From: CBDUEF01 sp018063485
GTDB taxonomy: Bacteria > Pseudomonadota > Alphaproteobacteria > Rhodobacterales > Rhodobacteraceae
Direction: 5' to 3'
Length of the DNA stretch: 64,000 nt
Assembly (NCBI GenBank): GCA_037045435.1
Contig: JBAOID010000031.1
Span: 434,001 to 498,000 of the forward strand
Part shown: positions 18,497 to 27,629 of the stretch, one piece after another
Numbering within the stretch: the stretch's first letter is position 1
Layout: every line of letters begins with the position of its first letter
Translations under genes and position numbers: made by a program
The notes under the pieces: generated by a model
The model's input: the letters and a program-made list of their open reading frames with translations, nothing else
Told to the model about the DNA's origin: nothing
The model's database searches: none

Positions 18497-19393
18497 TCAG
18501 GCAGGAACCACCATGCCCTTGCCCTTGGCCAATTCGCGCATCCGCGCTTGCAGCTTTTCGAACGCGCGCACCTCGATCTGGCGAATCCGCTCGCGGCTGA
18601 CGCCATAGCGATCCGACAGTTCTTCCAGCGTGACCGGCGTTTCCGCCAACCGGCGCTCGATCAAGATATCGCGCTCACGCTCGTTCAGCGCTGCCATGGA
18701 CTGTTGCAGCAGGGCATGACGGGTTTCAAACTCGTCTTTCTCGGCATAATCGCTGGCCTGATCGCTGTCTTCATCCTCCAGCCAATCCTGCCACTGCGTT
18801 GTGCTGTCGCCATCCGAGCCGACCATCACGTTCAGCGATGCATCGCCACCGGCGAGCCGACGGTTCATGTCGATCACTTCGGTTTCGCTCACGTTCAATT
18901 CAGTGGCAATGCGGGCCACATTCTCGGGCCGCAAATCGCCCTCTTCCAACGCGCCGACCTTGGCCTTGGCCTTGCGCAGGTTGAAAAACAGCTTCTTCTG
19001 CGCCGAGGTGGTGCCCAGTTTCACCAAAGACCATGACCGCAGGATATATTCCTGAATCGAAGCCCGAATCCACCACATCGCATAGGTGGCCAGCCGGAAG
19101 CCCTTTTCGGGATCGAACCGCTTCACGGCCTGCATCAGGCCGACATTCGCCTCGGAAATCACTTCCGCCTGCGGCAGGCCATATCCGCGATAGCCCATGG
19201 CGATTTTTGCGGCAAGGCGCAGGTGCGACGTCACCATCTTGTGCGCCGCCGTGCTGTCTTGGTGGTCAACCCACCGCTTTGCCAGCATATATTCCTCTTC
19301 CGGCTCCAACAGAGGAAATTTCCGGATTTCCTGCATATAGCGGTTCAGCCCCTGTTCCGGGCTGGGTGCAGGCAGATTGGCATAGGTGCTCAT
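18497..19393 (-). CDS. rpoH: RNA polymerase sigma factor RpoH (sigma-32)
   Basis: The heat-shock sigma factor. In 298 residues it carries region 2 (ANVGLMQAVKRFDPEKGFRLATYA), the RpoH box around QKKLFFNLRKAK, which contacts polymerase and chaperones, and region 4 with the helix-turn-helix YGVSRERIRQIEVRA. I start at ATG 19393 (MSTYANLPAPSPEQ) behind a purine-rich AAAGGGGGG; the frame is open 18 codons upstream but those residues are not sigma-like. It is a single-gene unit; the 160-bp upstream region must carry its promoter, but I could not assign boxes with confidence. Confidence 0.95.
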   Translation of the reverse strand: MSTYANLPAPSPEQGLNRYMQEIRKFPLLEPEEEYMLAKRWVDHQDSTAAHKMVTSHLRLAAKIAMGYRGYGLPQAEVISEANVGLMQAVKRFDPEKGFRLATYAMWWIRASIQEYILRSWSLVKLGTTSAQKKLFFNLRKAKAKVGALEEGDLRPENVARIATELNVSETEVIDMNRRLAGGDASLNVMVGSDGDSTTQWQDWLEDEDSDQASDYAEKDEFETRHALLQQSMAALNERERDILIERRLAETPVTLEELSDRYGVSRERIRQIEVRAFEKLQARMRELAKGKGMVVPA

Positions 19394-19553
19394 ATGTGAC
19401 GCCCCCCTTTGGTTTTCGGTGCAAAGTCGCCCCCGAATGATCTTCATACGTCAGCAAGACCGAAACGGATGACCTCTGACACACTATCTTATAACGTCAG
19501 GTAATCATGGTTCCGTCGGTTTGAAGCATTGTGTCAGCCAGATCACAAATCTG

Positions 19554-20576
19554 TCAGACGCGCAGCGCTGACAACAGGGCTTGCATATCACCCGGCAAAG
19601 GCGAAGTGAACTCCATCGCCTCGCCCGTCACCGGATGCAGGAATCCCAGACTTGCTGCATGTAAAGCCTGGCGCGGGAAAAGGTTCCCCACTTCGGCCCC
19701 ATCGGCGAAGGTCTTTGGCGACAGTCTGCGCTTGCCACCATAGGTTTGATCGCCGATCAATCCATGCCCTGCATGGGCCAAATGCACCCGGATCTGATGC
19801 GTCCGCCCGGTTTCCAGCCAGCATTCCACCAGCGAGGCTGCCCCGGAAAAGTCTTCCACCACCCGCACCCGCGTTACCGCATGGCGCCCCTGCTCCCAGA
19901 CCACGGCCTGACGTTGCCGATCCGTCTTGTGCCGGGCCAGATGTGTGGCGATGCGAAGGATGCCACCCGCCTCGAAACTTACACCCCGCAAGCCCCGCAA
20001 GCGCGGATCACTCGCCGATGGCACCCCGTTCACCGCCGCCAGATAATGGCGCTTGACGCTATGCGCCTCAAACTGGGCAGCCAAACCATGATGCGCGCGG
20101 TCCGATTTCGCCACCACCAGCAGCCCGGTCGTATCCTTGTCGATACGGTGGACAATCCCCGGCCGCCGCTCGCCGCCAATGCCCGAAAGCGTATCGCCGC
20201 AATGGGCCAAGAGCGCATTCACCAGCGTTCCCGAAGGCGTCCCCGGTGCCGGATGCACCACCATCCCCGCCGGTTTGTCGATCACGATCAGATCGGCGTC
20301 TTCATAGACCACCACCAGCGGCATGGCCTCGGCCAGCGTCTCGACCGCCACCGCAGGGGCCAACCGCAAGGCATATTCCTCGCCCTCAATCACCTTGGCC
20401 TTGGCATCCGTCACCACCACACCGCCGCGCGAGACATCCCCCTCGGCAATCATCTTCATCAGACGCGAGCGCGACAGTGATGCTTCCTGTGGCACCAAAG
20501 CCGCAAGTGCCTTATCAAGACGGGCGGGCGCATCGGCACCGATGACCACGCGCAAAATATCCAAAGGGCCATTCAT
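19554..20576 (-). CDS. rluD: Pseudouridine synthase, RluD/RluA family
   Basis: Converts uridines to pseudouridine in rRNA. The 340-residue product has an N-terminal S4 domain (LSRSRLMKMIAEGDV) and the catalytic domain with HRIDKDTTGLLVVAK, the aspartate there being the nucleophile. GRTHQIRVHLAHAGH near the end is also diagnostic. I place the start at ATG 20576 (MNGPLD) because AGGAG lies 9 bases upstream on the minus strand; the frame is open almost 100 codons further, but that is antisense to the DUF6476 gene. The start codon overlaps the opposite-strand start of that gene (CATG at 20574-20577). Confidence 0.95.
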   Translation of the reverse strand: MNGPLDILRVVIGADAPARLDKALAALVPQEASLSRSRLMKMIAEGDVSRGGVVVTDAKAKVIEGEEYALRLAPAVAVETLAEAMPLVVVYEDADLIVIDKPAGMVVHPAPGTPSGTLVNALLAHCGDTLSGIGGERRPGIVHRIDKDTTGLLVVAKSDRAHHGLAAQFEAHSVKRHYLAAVNGVPSASDPRLRGLRGVSFEAGGILRIATHLARHKTDRQRQAVVWEQGRHAVTRVRVVEDFSGAASLVECWLETGRTHQIRVHLAHAGHGLIGDQTYGGKRRLSPKTFADGAEVGNLFPRQALHAASLGFLHPVTGEAMEFTSPLPGDMQALLSALRV

Positions 20577-20877
20577 GACCGACACTCCTATCGAGCAAAA
20601 GCTGCCGCCCTCGCTCCGCCTGTTGAAAATACTGGTGATCGCGCTGATGATCACCATGATCGGCGCTGTCATAACCATCACCGGCCTGCTTGTCACCCGG
20701 ATGCCAAGAGTCACCACGCCGGTCTTGCCCGCATCACTTGAACTGCCAGCAGACACAACCGCCTTGGCCTTCACCACTGGCCCCGGTTGGTTCGCCGTCA
20801 CCACCGCCGACAATCGCATCCTGATCTTCTCCCCCGACGGCAAACTGGCCCAGGAGATCAGGATCACCCTGCCTTAA
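20575..20877 (+). CDS. DUF6476 small membrane protein
   Basis: A 100-residue protein with one transmembrane segment (about residues 17-41, ILVIALMITMIGAVITITGL) and a short soluble C-terminal domain containing PDGKLAQEI. I recognise it as the DUF6476 type found beside rluD in Rhodobacteraceae; function unknown. The start overlaps the rluD start head to head, and the ribosome-binding site of rluD lies inside its first codons. Its stop overlaps the convergent cbiZ stop (TTAA at 20874-20877). It is therefore packed with no spare base on either side. Confidence 0.8.
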   Translation: MTDTPIEQKLPPSLRLLKILVIALMITMIGAVITITGLLVTRMPRVTTPVLPASLELPADTTALAFTTGPGWFAVTTADNRILIFSPDGKLAQEIRITLP

Positions 20878-21533
20878 AGCTGCCCGCGCCTTGCCCGTTC
20901 TGCATCGCGCCAGATCAGCCAATCGCAACAGGCTTGCGCCACCGCATTGCGCACCGCGGCGCCCAAAGCCTCACCCACCGCCGTATGCAGGCCCGCATAG
21001 CGACCCGCCCCTGTATCGCAGGCCAGGGCGACACAATCGGTGCCGGTGCCAGTGGCGATACCTGTCGCAAGCGCCAGCCCCGCCGCCATCACCGCCGCCG
21101 TGCGCGCCTGAACCACAACTGACATGGCCTCAAGCTGTGCCACCTCTGTCAGTCCCGCACCCACCCAAACGCCCAGATTGATCGTGCCATAATCTGCCGA
21201 ATGATACGGCAACCGCCGCCCGACGCTTTCCGCATTGGACAGACCCACGGTGGCCACGCAAGAGGCCTCGATCCCATCGACCGCTGCCAAAGCCTCCCGC
21301 CAGCCCCCGACATCACGCGAGGTCAGCATCCCCACGGCCCCGGCGTTGGCCCGCATCTCGTCAGCAAACCAAGGCTCCACCTCAAAACCGGGGCCAAGAT
21401 CGGCATTGCGCACCTCGCGCCACAAAATCAGGTCGGTATCGCGATAGCCTGCACCGTAGGGTGCCCAGCTTAGCACCCGCATCACGCGTGGCAGTCGCAA
21501 CTCCAGCCACGGGCGGCGCAGGGTGACGCTCAC
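20874..21533 (-). CDS. cbiZ: Adenosylcobinamide amidohydrolase
   Basis: CbiZ removes the aminopropanol side chain of adenosylcobinamide, yielding adenosylcobyric acid, so that scavenged corrinoids can be rebuilt into cobalamin. The 219-residue product has the family hallmark GTGTDC with neighbouring glycine-rich segments. It is the last gene of the btuB-F-C-D-cbiZ operon (4-bp overlap with btuD), which directly supports a salvage role. It presumably falls under the same riboswitch. The frame is intact. Confidence 0.92.
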   Translation of the reverse strand: MSVTLRRPWLELRLPRVMRVLSWAPYGAGYRDTDLILWREVRNADLGPGFEVEPWFADEMRANAGAVGMLTSRDVGGWREALAAVDGIEASCVATVGLSNAESVGRRLPYHSADYGTINLGVWVGAGLTEVAQLEAMSVVVQARTAAVMAAGLALATGIATGTGTDCVALACDTGAGRYAGLHTAVGEALGAAVRNAVAQACCDWLIWRDAERARRGQL

Positions 21534-22265
21534 CGCAGCAAACCCGTCGGCTGGAACACCGGCCCATCCGTCGTTTCCGCATGATAGCCGCGCACGCCAA
21601 ACACCTGCGCCAAATTCTCATCCGACAGCACATCGCGTGGTACCCCGTCCGCGACAATCCGCCCGCGCGACATCAAGACCAACCGCGAGCAAGACCGCGC
21701 CGCAAGCCCCAGATCGTGAATTGAGGCGAACACCGCCCGCCCTTCGGCAGCGATATCCTGAAACACCTGCATGGTGCGAAGCTGCTGCTCGGGGTCCAGC
21801 CCTGCCCCCGGCTCATCGGCCACCAAAAGCGGGGTTTCCTGCGCCAAAGCCCGCGCTATCAGCACCCGCGCCTGCTCGCCGCCCGAAAGCCGGGTGGCAA
21901 TCCGGTCGCGATGCCCCTCAAGCCCCATCCGGGCCAAAGCCCGCGCCACCGCGGCCTCAGCCCCCGCCGCGCCATGCGGCCCGCGCCCCAGCGCCACCAG
22001 ATCAGATACCGACACCGGCCAGGCAATTTCACGCCCCTGCGGAAGGAACGCCACCGCCCGCCCCCGTGCCGCCGTCGCCGTCAGATTTCGATCGCCCCTC
22101 ATGCGGCAACAGCCCCACAGCACCCCGCATAAGCGAGGTTTTCCCCGCCCCGTTCGGCCCGATCAGCCCCACGAACTCACCCTCGTCAATGGTTAGATCA
22201 GCCCGATCAACCACCGGACAAACCCCGCGTCGCACGGTGAAATTTTCAAGCTCAAGCAACGTCAT
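21530..22265 (-). CDS. btuD: Cobalamin/corrinoid ABC transporter ATP-binding protein (one frameshift)
   Basis: The ATPase of a B12-type importer. Walker A GPNGAGKTS lies near residue 37, and after the break come the signature LSGGEQARVLIARAL and Walker B LLVADEP with an H-loop in ASIHDLG. One extra base in the C4 run at 22095-22098 splits the gene between LLPHEG and DRNLTATA. Corrected length is about 244 residues. It lies 55 bp behind btuC and overlaps cbiZ by 4 bp. Confidence 0.88.
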
Positions 22266-22320
22266 GATTGGCCCTCACTGGCGTGCCCGACCACAAGAAC
22301 CCCCGCGTTAATACGCCCCT

Positions 22321-23301
22321 TCACGCCTCCACCCCCCGCATCCGCCAGATCAGATGCAAAAAGAACGGTGCCCCCACCAAAGCCGTCAGCACTCCCAGCT
22401 TCAAATCCGTATCCGGCGCCACCACCCGAACCGCGACATCTGCGGCAAGCAACATCGCAGCCCCGCCCAGCGCCGAGGCGGGCAGCAAGGCCGAAGGCCG
22501 CCCCCCCACCCATGGCCGCAGCACATGCGGCACCACCAACCCGACGAACCCAACGGTTCCCGCGACCGACACCGCCGCTCCCACGGCCAAGGCGGTGCCA
22601 ATAACCAACACCAATCGCAGCCGCGCCAAGCCAATCCCCAACGAGGCCGCCACATCCTCCCCCAAGGTCAAGGCATCCAAACCGCGCCCCAGTGACAGCA
22701 ACATCACCGCCCCCACCCCCATGAACGGAGCCGCCAGCCCCACATGCAGCATCGAGCGATCGGCCAGTGATCCCATCATCCAATACACAATCTCCATCGC
22801 CGCAAACGGGTTGGGTGACAGGTTCAGCACCAGCGAGGTCATAGCGCCGGTCAGTGCCGAAATCGCAATCCCCGCAAGGATCAACGCCAGCGCCCCACCT
22901 CTCGGACCCGCCATCCCCAAGACCAAAACCACCGACACGCCCGCACCCAGCAAACCACAAAGCGGCAGCGCCAATGCGAAACTCGCGGCCACTCCCGTTT
23001 GCAGTGCCAACACCGCACCCAAAGCCGCCGAGGAGGATACCCCGATCAACCCCGGTTCGGCCAAAGGGTTGCGCAGGTAGCCCTGCATCGCCGCCCCCGA
23101 AAGCCCCAGCACCGCGCCAATCATCAACCCCAACAGCGCGCGCGGCAGGCGAATATCGCGCATCACCAACACCACCGCCTCGCCTTTGCCCGTAAACAGG
23201 GCTGTCAGGCTCTCACCCAGGCCCAAGCCCGCTGGCCCCACCAAAAGCGAGGCGAAAAACAGCACCAGCACCAGCGCCGACAGGGCTGCGAGCACTCTCA
23301 T
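22321..23301 (-). CDS. btuC: Cobalamin/corrinoid ABC transporter permease (FecCD family)
   Basis: A polytopic inner-membrane permease of 326 residues. RLPRALLGLMIGAVLGLSGA is the FecCD entry motif, followed by NPLAEPGLIGVSSSAALG and the C-terminal GTVGFVGLVVPHVLR loop that docks the ATPase. The start at ATG 23301 forms an ATGA overlap with the btuF stop; the frame is open 24 codons further upstream but overlaps btuF. About nine to ten transmembrane helices are visible. Confidence 0.93.
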   Translation of the reverse strand: MRVLAALSALVLVLFFASLLVGPAGLGLGESLTALFTGKGEAVVLVMRDIRLPRALLGLMIGAVLGLSGAAMQGYLRNPLAEPGLIGVSSSAALGAVLALQTGVAASFALALPLCGLLGAGVSVVLVLGMAGPRGGALALILAGIAISALTGAMTSLVLNLSPNPFAAMEIVYWMMGSLADRSMLHVGLAAPFMGVGAVMLLSLGRGLDALTLGEDVAASLGIGLARLRLVLVIGTALAVGAAVSVAGTVGFVGLVVPHVLRPWVGGRPSALLPASALGGAAMLLAADVAVRVVAPDTDLKLGVLTALVGAPFFLHLIWRMRGVEA

Positions 23302-24142
23302 TCTCCCAAACCCCGCCGCGCCGCCGCCATCCCGGTTATCGCGCGCACAAGATAGGGTGTGCCACAAACCCAATCGGCATCGGTCGTGCTTTGATGGCCA
23401 GCGCGGCCTCGCAAAGCGGCCAAGGCAGGATGGGTTAATATTTCCTCGGCCCGCGATGCGCCGGGATAAGGTGTCGAGGTCACGATCATGCGCGGCTCGG
23501 CCATGACCAACCGTTCAAGGGGCAACGTCCCCCCCCCGTCAGGCCCGCCTCGGTGCCGATATTGGCAAAGCCCGTCAACGCCATCACCTCATTGGAGAGC
23601 GTCCCCGCCCCCGTGGTATACCCATTGGGATAGTAAAACGCCGCCGTCACCTTTGGCCCGGTTACCAGCAGTGCCGCCACATCCGCCTCGAACCTGGCGG
23701 CCATCGCCTCACCCGCCGCCTCACGTCCCAATACCCGCCCCATCTGTCGCATTTGCGCCGCCGCCTCGGCCAAGGAATTGACCGGGGGAAACTGCACCAC
23801 CTCCACGCCCAGGCGGCGCAGCAGATCAACCGTGGCCCCTTGCGTATAGGTTCCGGCCAAAACCAGATCAGGGTGCATCAAGAACACCTGCTCGGCCTGC
23901 CCCCGGTTCACCAGATACCCCGCAGCCTGCGCTACCATGGAAGAGGCAAGCGGGTCGGAGGCCAGATGCGACACCGAAATCAACTGCCCCGGTGCTGCCA
24001 GCAGCATGGCCAACTGATCGGTGCACAGATTGACCGAGACCACCCGTTCAGGTGGCCCCGCCCAAACCGAACCAGCCCAAACCACCCCTGCCCAAAGGGC
24101 AAAGCCGGTCGCCAGTTTAGAACTTCGCCTGAAGCCCAACAT
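23298..24142 (-). CDS. btuF: Cobalamin/corrinoid-binding periplasmic protein (one frameshift)
   Basis: A substrate-binding protein of the BtuF/FecB fold, delivering corrinoid to BtuC. A signal peptide covers about residues 1-29, then RVVSVNLCTDQLAMLLAAP, DLVLAGTYTQG and the FPPVNSLAEAAAQ helix. The frame breaks at a run of nine C (23529-23537): one base too few or two too many. The remaining part in the new frame reads TLPLERLVMAEPRMIV and TPYLVRAITGMA. Corrected length is about 280 residues. It overlaps the btuB end by 26 bp. Confidence 0.88.
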
Positions 24143-25973
24143 AGATCGCCCGCCCCGAGGTGTTATAGCCGTTGATCAACTGGTAATCCTGATCAAGCAC
24201 ATTGTCGATTTTCAGGTAGGCTTCGGTGCGGTCATTGATCGCGTAATTCACCGACAGATTGACCACCCCGAAATCAGGCATCGGCCCGGCGGCAAAGGTA
24301 TTGGGATCATTGTCGCGCCGCCCTGCCTGCGCCTTGATATTGACCGAGGCTGACAGCCTGTCGGTCACCATCGCCTCGAGTCCAAGGCTCAGGTCATGGT
24401 AAGGCACCTGTATCAAACGCCCCCCCGCTGGGTTGCGCGCATCGGTATAGGTATAGGCAGCGGTGAGGGCGAACCGATCATTGATCGGCAATTCAGCCGA
24501 CAATTCCATCCCCGACCGCTTTGATTTTCCCGGCAGGTTCACCAAAGTTGAAGGCGCGCCAAAGACATAGGTGATCAGGTTGTCTATGTTCAACTGAAAC
24601 AGGGTCGCGGATAGCCTGGCACCGCCGCCAAACTCATGTTCCACACCCAACTCATAGCTCAGACTCTTTTCCGGCGTCAGATCGGGGTTGCCGACGAAGG
24701 CGTAAAAGCCCGGATAATCGCCAAACCGCTCGTCGATCGAGGGCGCTCGAAAGCCGTTGGCGATGGCTGCCCGCACGGTCGTCGCCGCATCTGGCCGATA
24801 GGCCAAGGCCAGCCGCCCTGTCGGATAATCGCCAAAGCCGTCGTTATGGTCCATCCGCAGCGAGGCCGATACATCCAGATCATCGCGGGCGGCCCAAAGT
24901 GCCTGCGCATAGGCACCAACTGTTTTGTTATCAGCGACACCGCCCGGAAGATTGGTGTATTCCGCCGATTCCTTTTGCCAATCCAACCCGTAAACCAGTG
25001 TCAGGGCTTGCGAGATTTCGGTTGTGCCCTTGTAAGCCAGCGTCAGGCGCTTGCCTGCAAAACCGCTCAGATCGCCGTCCTGATCGTAGTCGCGCACGAC
25101 ACGGAACAGGGTCGCATCAAAGAGATGATCCGAGTTGCCGGACTTGTATTCGGCAAACGCCCGCGCGCCGGTTTCGCGCTTGCGTTGTACGGAATTGGCA
25201 TCGCCCAAAAGATAGCTGGGCGCTGCATAGCCATCATAATCCTGCCGCACGCGCTGGGTGAAGGCCGAGGCCCCCAAAGCCAGCGCATCGTTCACCTGAT
25301 ATCTGGCCGAAAACGACAGCCGCTCGGCATCTGCGCCGTCTTTCTCGATGCCTGCCGCAGCCGCCGAATAGCCATCGGTGTGCAAAGCCCCCGCGTTCAA
25401 CGTCAGTTCCAGCGGCCCGGTCTTTTGTGTCAGCCCATAGGCAAGAATCGTGGTTCCATAGGATCCGGTCTCGACCTTCACGCTCTGATGAAAGCCTTCT
25501 TCCACCGCTGCTTTGGTGGTGATGTTGATCACCCCCCCCACCGCCGAGCCGCCCCAAAGCGCCGATTGTGAACCGCGCAGCACCTCGATCCGCCCGACAT
25601 CGGTGGTCAGCAGTGAACCGAAATCAAACTGAACCGTGGTGGAGGACGGATCGGAAACCCGCACGCCGTCAATAAATACTGCCAGATACCGCCCATCTGC
25701 CCCGCGTATCCGCAAATTGGCAGTGTTGCCAAACGGTCCTTGTGCCACCAAGGACACGCCCGGCAGTTTGGAAAGATAGCCCGCTACGGTGGTTTCCGAT
25801 GATTTTTGCAGATCCGTTTCGGTTACCACCGCTACCGAGACGCCCACCCTGTTCAGCGCGGCGGCAATCTTGTTTGCCGTCACCACGATCTCGTCAAGCA
25901 ATGTGTCTTGCGCCAGCGTCATCTGAGGCAGCATCGCCGCCAAAGCCAGAATTGAAATGGAAAGCCGTTTCAT
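24117..25973 (-). CDS. btuB: TonB-dependent outer-membrane vitamin B12 receptor
   Basis: An outer-membrane gated barrel of 618 residues. A signal peptide (1-21, ending TLAQ) is followed by a TonB-box-like DEIVVTA, a plug domain with RIRGADGRYLAVFIDGVRV and IEVLRGSQSALWGGSAVGGVI, and the barrel with a final phenylalanine (LQAKF) as expected for outer-membrane insertion. It is the first gene of the corrinoid operon and directly follows a cobalamin riboswitch, which identifies the substrate class better than sequence alone. The frame is intact. Confidence 0.95.
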   Translation of the reverse strand: MKRLSISILALAAMLPQMTLAQDTLLDEIVVTANKIAAALNRVGVSVAVVTETDLQKSSETTVAGYLSKLPGVSLVAQGPFGNTANLRIRGADGRYLAVFIDGVRVSDPSSTTVQFDFGSLLTTDVGRIEVLRGSQSALWGGSAVGGVINITTKAAVEEGFHQSVKVETGSYGTTILAYGLTQKTGPLELTLNAGALHTDGYSAAAAGIEKDGADAERLSFSARYQVNDALALGASAFTQRVRQDYDGYAAPSYLLGDANSVQRKRETGARAFAEYKSGNSDHLFDATLFRVVRDYDQDGDLSGFAGKRLTLAYKGTTEISQALTLVYGLDWQKESAEYTNLPGGVADNKTVGAYAQALWAARDDLDVSASLRMDHNDGFGDYPTGRLALAYRPDAATTVRAAIANGFRAPSIDERFGDYPGFYAFVGNPDLTPEKSLSYELGVEHEFGGGARLSATLFQLNIDNLITYVFGAPSTLVNLPGKSKRSGMELSAELPINDRFALTAAYTYTDARNPAGGRLIQVPYHDLSLGLEAMVTDRLSASVNIKAQAGRRDNDPNTFAAGPMPDFGVVNLSVNYAINDRTEAYLKIDNVLDQDYQLINGYNTSGRAIYVGLQAKF

Positions 25974-26120
25974 GGGTTGAACCCCTTATTTCGCGGAATG
26001 CTCCGCTCATGCCAGAATGCCATGGGAAAGGTTGCCCCCTCCGCCGACGGTGAAAACGTCACCTCTGGCGGAAGCCGCCTGCCGCAGCGCCCCTCGCGCC
26101 CCGGAAAGGGTGATCACCTT

Positions 26121-26312
26121 GGCAGGTCTCCTGACTTGCGGGTCATAGATGAGGCGGACCTTCCCGAGGTTTCCCCCAGTGGCATTCCCGCCGTCACTCG
26201 CCGCTTACAGTTGCGGGGGCAGTCGCGGAATTGGGTTGCCCCGCACCGCGTTCCCTTTTCATCCGGGCTATGAACCCGGAACCGAAGGCCCTGTCTTCAT
26301 ATCCGGCATGTT
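26121..26312 (-). promoter_or_regulatory. Cobalamin riboswitch upstream of btuB
   Basis: Read on the minus strand the element has, in order, AAAAGGGAAC near its 5' part, AATTCCGCGACTGCCCCCGC, AACTGTAAGCGGCGAG, GCCACTGGG, GGGAAGG and the B12 box AGTCAGGAGACCTGCC (26121-26136). These are the classical conserved blocks of the AdoCbl aptamer. The 147 bases between it and btuB hold a hairpin near 26036-26070 (TCCGCC...GGCGGA with an inner GGTG/CACC) and the ribosome-binding site AAGGGG. No U-run follows that hairpin, so control of translation initiation seems more likely than termination. High B12 should shut off the whole btu-cbiZ operon. Confidence 0.95.
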
Positions 26313-26540
26313 GCGTCAGTCAAGGGACTTGCGGTGCAATAGGATGAATATTCCTCTCCAACAGCAATATGCGCAGAGGGGCGATGGGGCAATATCCACG
26401 CAAATCAACCCCGACAGCCAAAGACCCGCAGTCTCCCATCGCCGTTTCGCAACCCAAAGCTGCAATCGTGCTTTTTAAGTTACCGAGACAAGTTTACCTT
26501 GCGCCGCGACCCTTCCGGCGTCTAATTTGATCAAAACGAA

Positions 26541-27626
26541 ATGGAGCGAGTCACCTTGAGCCAGACCATCGCTGTCGAGGCCCGCAACGCCGTGAAGGCT
26601 TTCGGACAGGGTTCGAATATCGTCCGCGCCCTGGATGATGTATCCATCCAGATCAACAAGGGCGAGTTCTTTACCCTCTTGGGCCCCTCGGGCTGCGGCA
26701 AGACCACCTTGCTGCGCCTGATTGCAGGGTTCGAGATGCCCACTTCGGGTACCATCTTGCTGGACGGCGCCGACATCACTTATCTGCCGCCAAATCAGCG
26801 CCCGGTGAATACGGTGTTCCAAAGCTACGCGCTGTTTCCGCATCTGACAGTGGCGCAAAACATCGGCTTTGGCCTGCAAATGCAGGGCCGCCCGGCGGCT
26901 GAGGTCAAATCCACCACGGCCAAGATGCTGGCGCTGGTGAAGCTGGAGGCGATGGCCGAGCGCAAGACCAGCCAGCTTTCTGGCGGCCAACAACAGCGCG
27001 TGGCCCTCGCCCGTGCCCTTGCCCCTGCGCCGAAGGTGTTGTTGCTGGATGAGCCGCTTTCGGCGCTTGACCTGAAACTGCGCAAGGAAATGCAGATCGA
27101 GTTGAAGCGCCTGCAAACCGAAACCGGCATCACTTTTGTCTTTGTGACGCATGATCAGGAAGAGGCGCTGACCATGTCCGACCGGATCGGCGTGATGTCG
27201 GCGGGCAGGTTGCAACAGGTCGGCACGCCGAAAGACATCTACACCAAACCCAAGAACCGCTTTGTCGCCAGTTTCATCGGCGATACCAATTTCCTGCCCG
27301 CCACCTACAAGGGCCGCAAACTGCGCCTGTCGGATGGCACGATGATTGACGCGCCAGCTCCGGGTGCCGATGACAGCCGCGCCACCGTCACCATCCGCCC
27401 CGAACAGTTGCGCCTCGGCGATCCGTCTGAACCGGGGGCAACCCAGGCCACTGTGCAAACGCTGGTCTATTTCGGCACCGATACCCATTGTCATATGGCG
27501 CTTTCCGACGGCACCGAACTGATCGCCCGGCTGCAAAGCCCGGCCTCGGGCGATGCGGGGTTGACCAAGGGGCAGAAGATCGGCGTGCATTTCCCCGCTG
27601 GCGCTGTGCAACTGGTGGAGGATTAG
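26541..27626 (+). CDS. Spermidine/putrescine-type ABC transporter ATP-binding protein (PotA-like)
   Basis: The ATPase of a polyamine-type importer, 361 residues. Walker A GPSGCGKT is at 48-55, Q-loop in VFQSYALFPH at 92-101, signature LSGGQQQR at 146-153 and Walker B LLLDEP ending near 172. A TOBE domain follows from about 280. Start is ATG 26541 or TTG 26556; the latter has GGAG at a better distance. It heads an ATPase-permease-permease-binding protein operon. A perfect TTTGATCAAA palindrome lies just upstream (about 26527-26536) and may be an operator. Confidence 0.93.
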   Translation: MERVTLSQTIAVEARNAVKAFGQGSNIVRALDDVSIQINKGEFFTLLGPSGCGKTTLLRLIAGFEMPTSGTILLDGADITYLPPNQRPVNTVFQSYALFPHLTVAQNIGFGLQMQGRPAAEVKSTTAKMLALVKLEAMAERKTSQLSGGQQQRVALARALAPAPKVLLLDEPLSALDLKLRKEMQIELKRLQTETGITFVFVTHDQEEALTMSDRIGVMSAGRLQQVGTPKDIYTKPKNRFVASFIGDTNFLPATYKGRKLRLSDGTMIDAPAPGADDSRATVTIRPEQLRLGDPSEPGATQATVQTLVYFGTDTHCHMALSDGTELIARLQSPASGDAGLTKGQKIGVHFPAGAVQLVED

Positions 27627-27629
27627 GCT

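Noticed and set aside
19470..19545. TGACACA/TGTGTCA inverted repeat upstream of rpoH as an operator
   Set aside because: The arms are about 55 bp apart and have no match to a regulator site I know.
20874..21533. Annotation of this gene as an iron-siderophore protein because of the FecCD neighbours
   Set aside because: The GTGTDC hallmark and the riboswitch show it is CbiZ in a corrinoid operon.
24636..25571. A 311-codon open frame antisense to btuB
   Set aside because: It is a by-product of GC-rich codon use in btuB; the protein has no family features and no ribosome-binding site.
26527..26536. TTTGATCAAA as an FNR site before the polyamine-type operon
   Set aside because: The spacing of an FNR site (four bases between half-sites) is not met. 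The palindrome is mentioned under the gene as a possible operator only.
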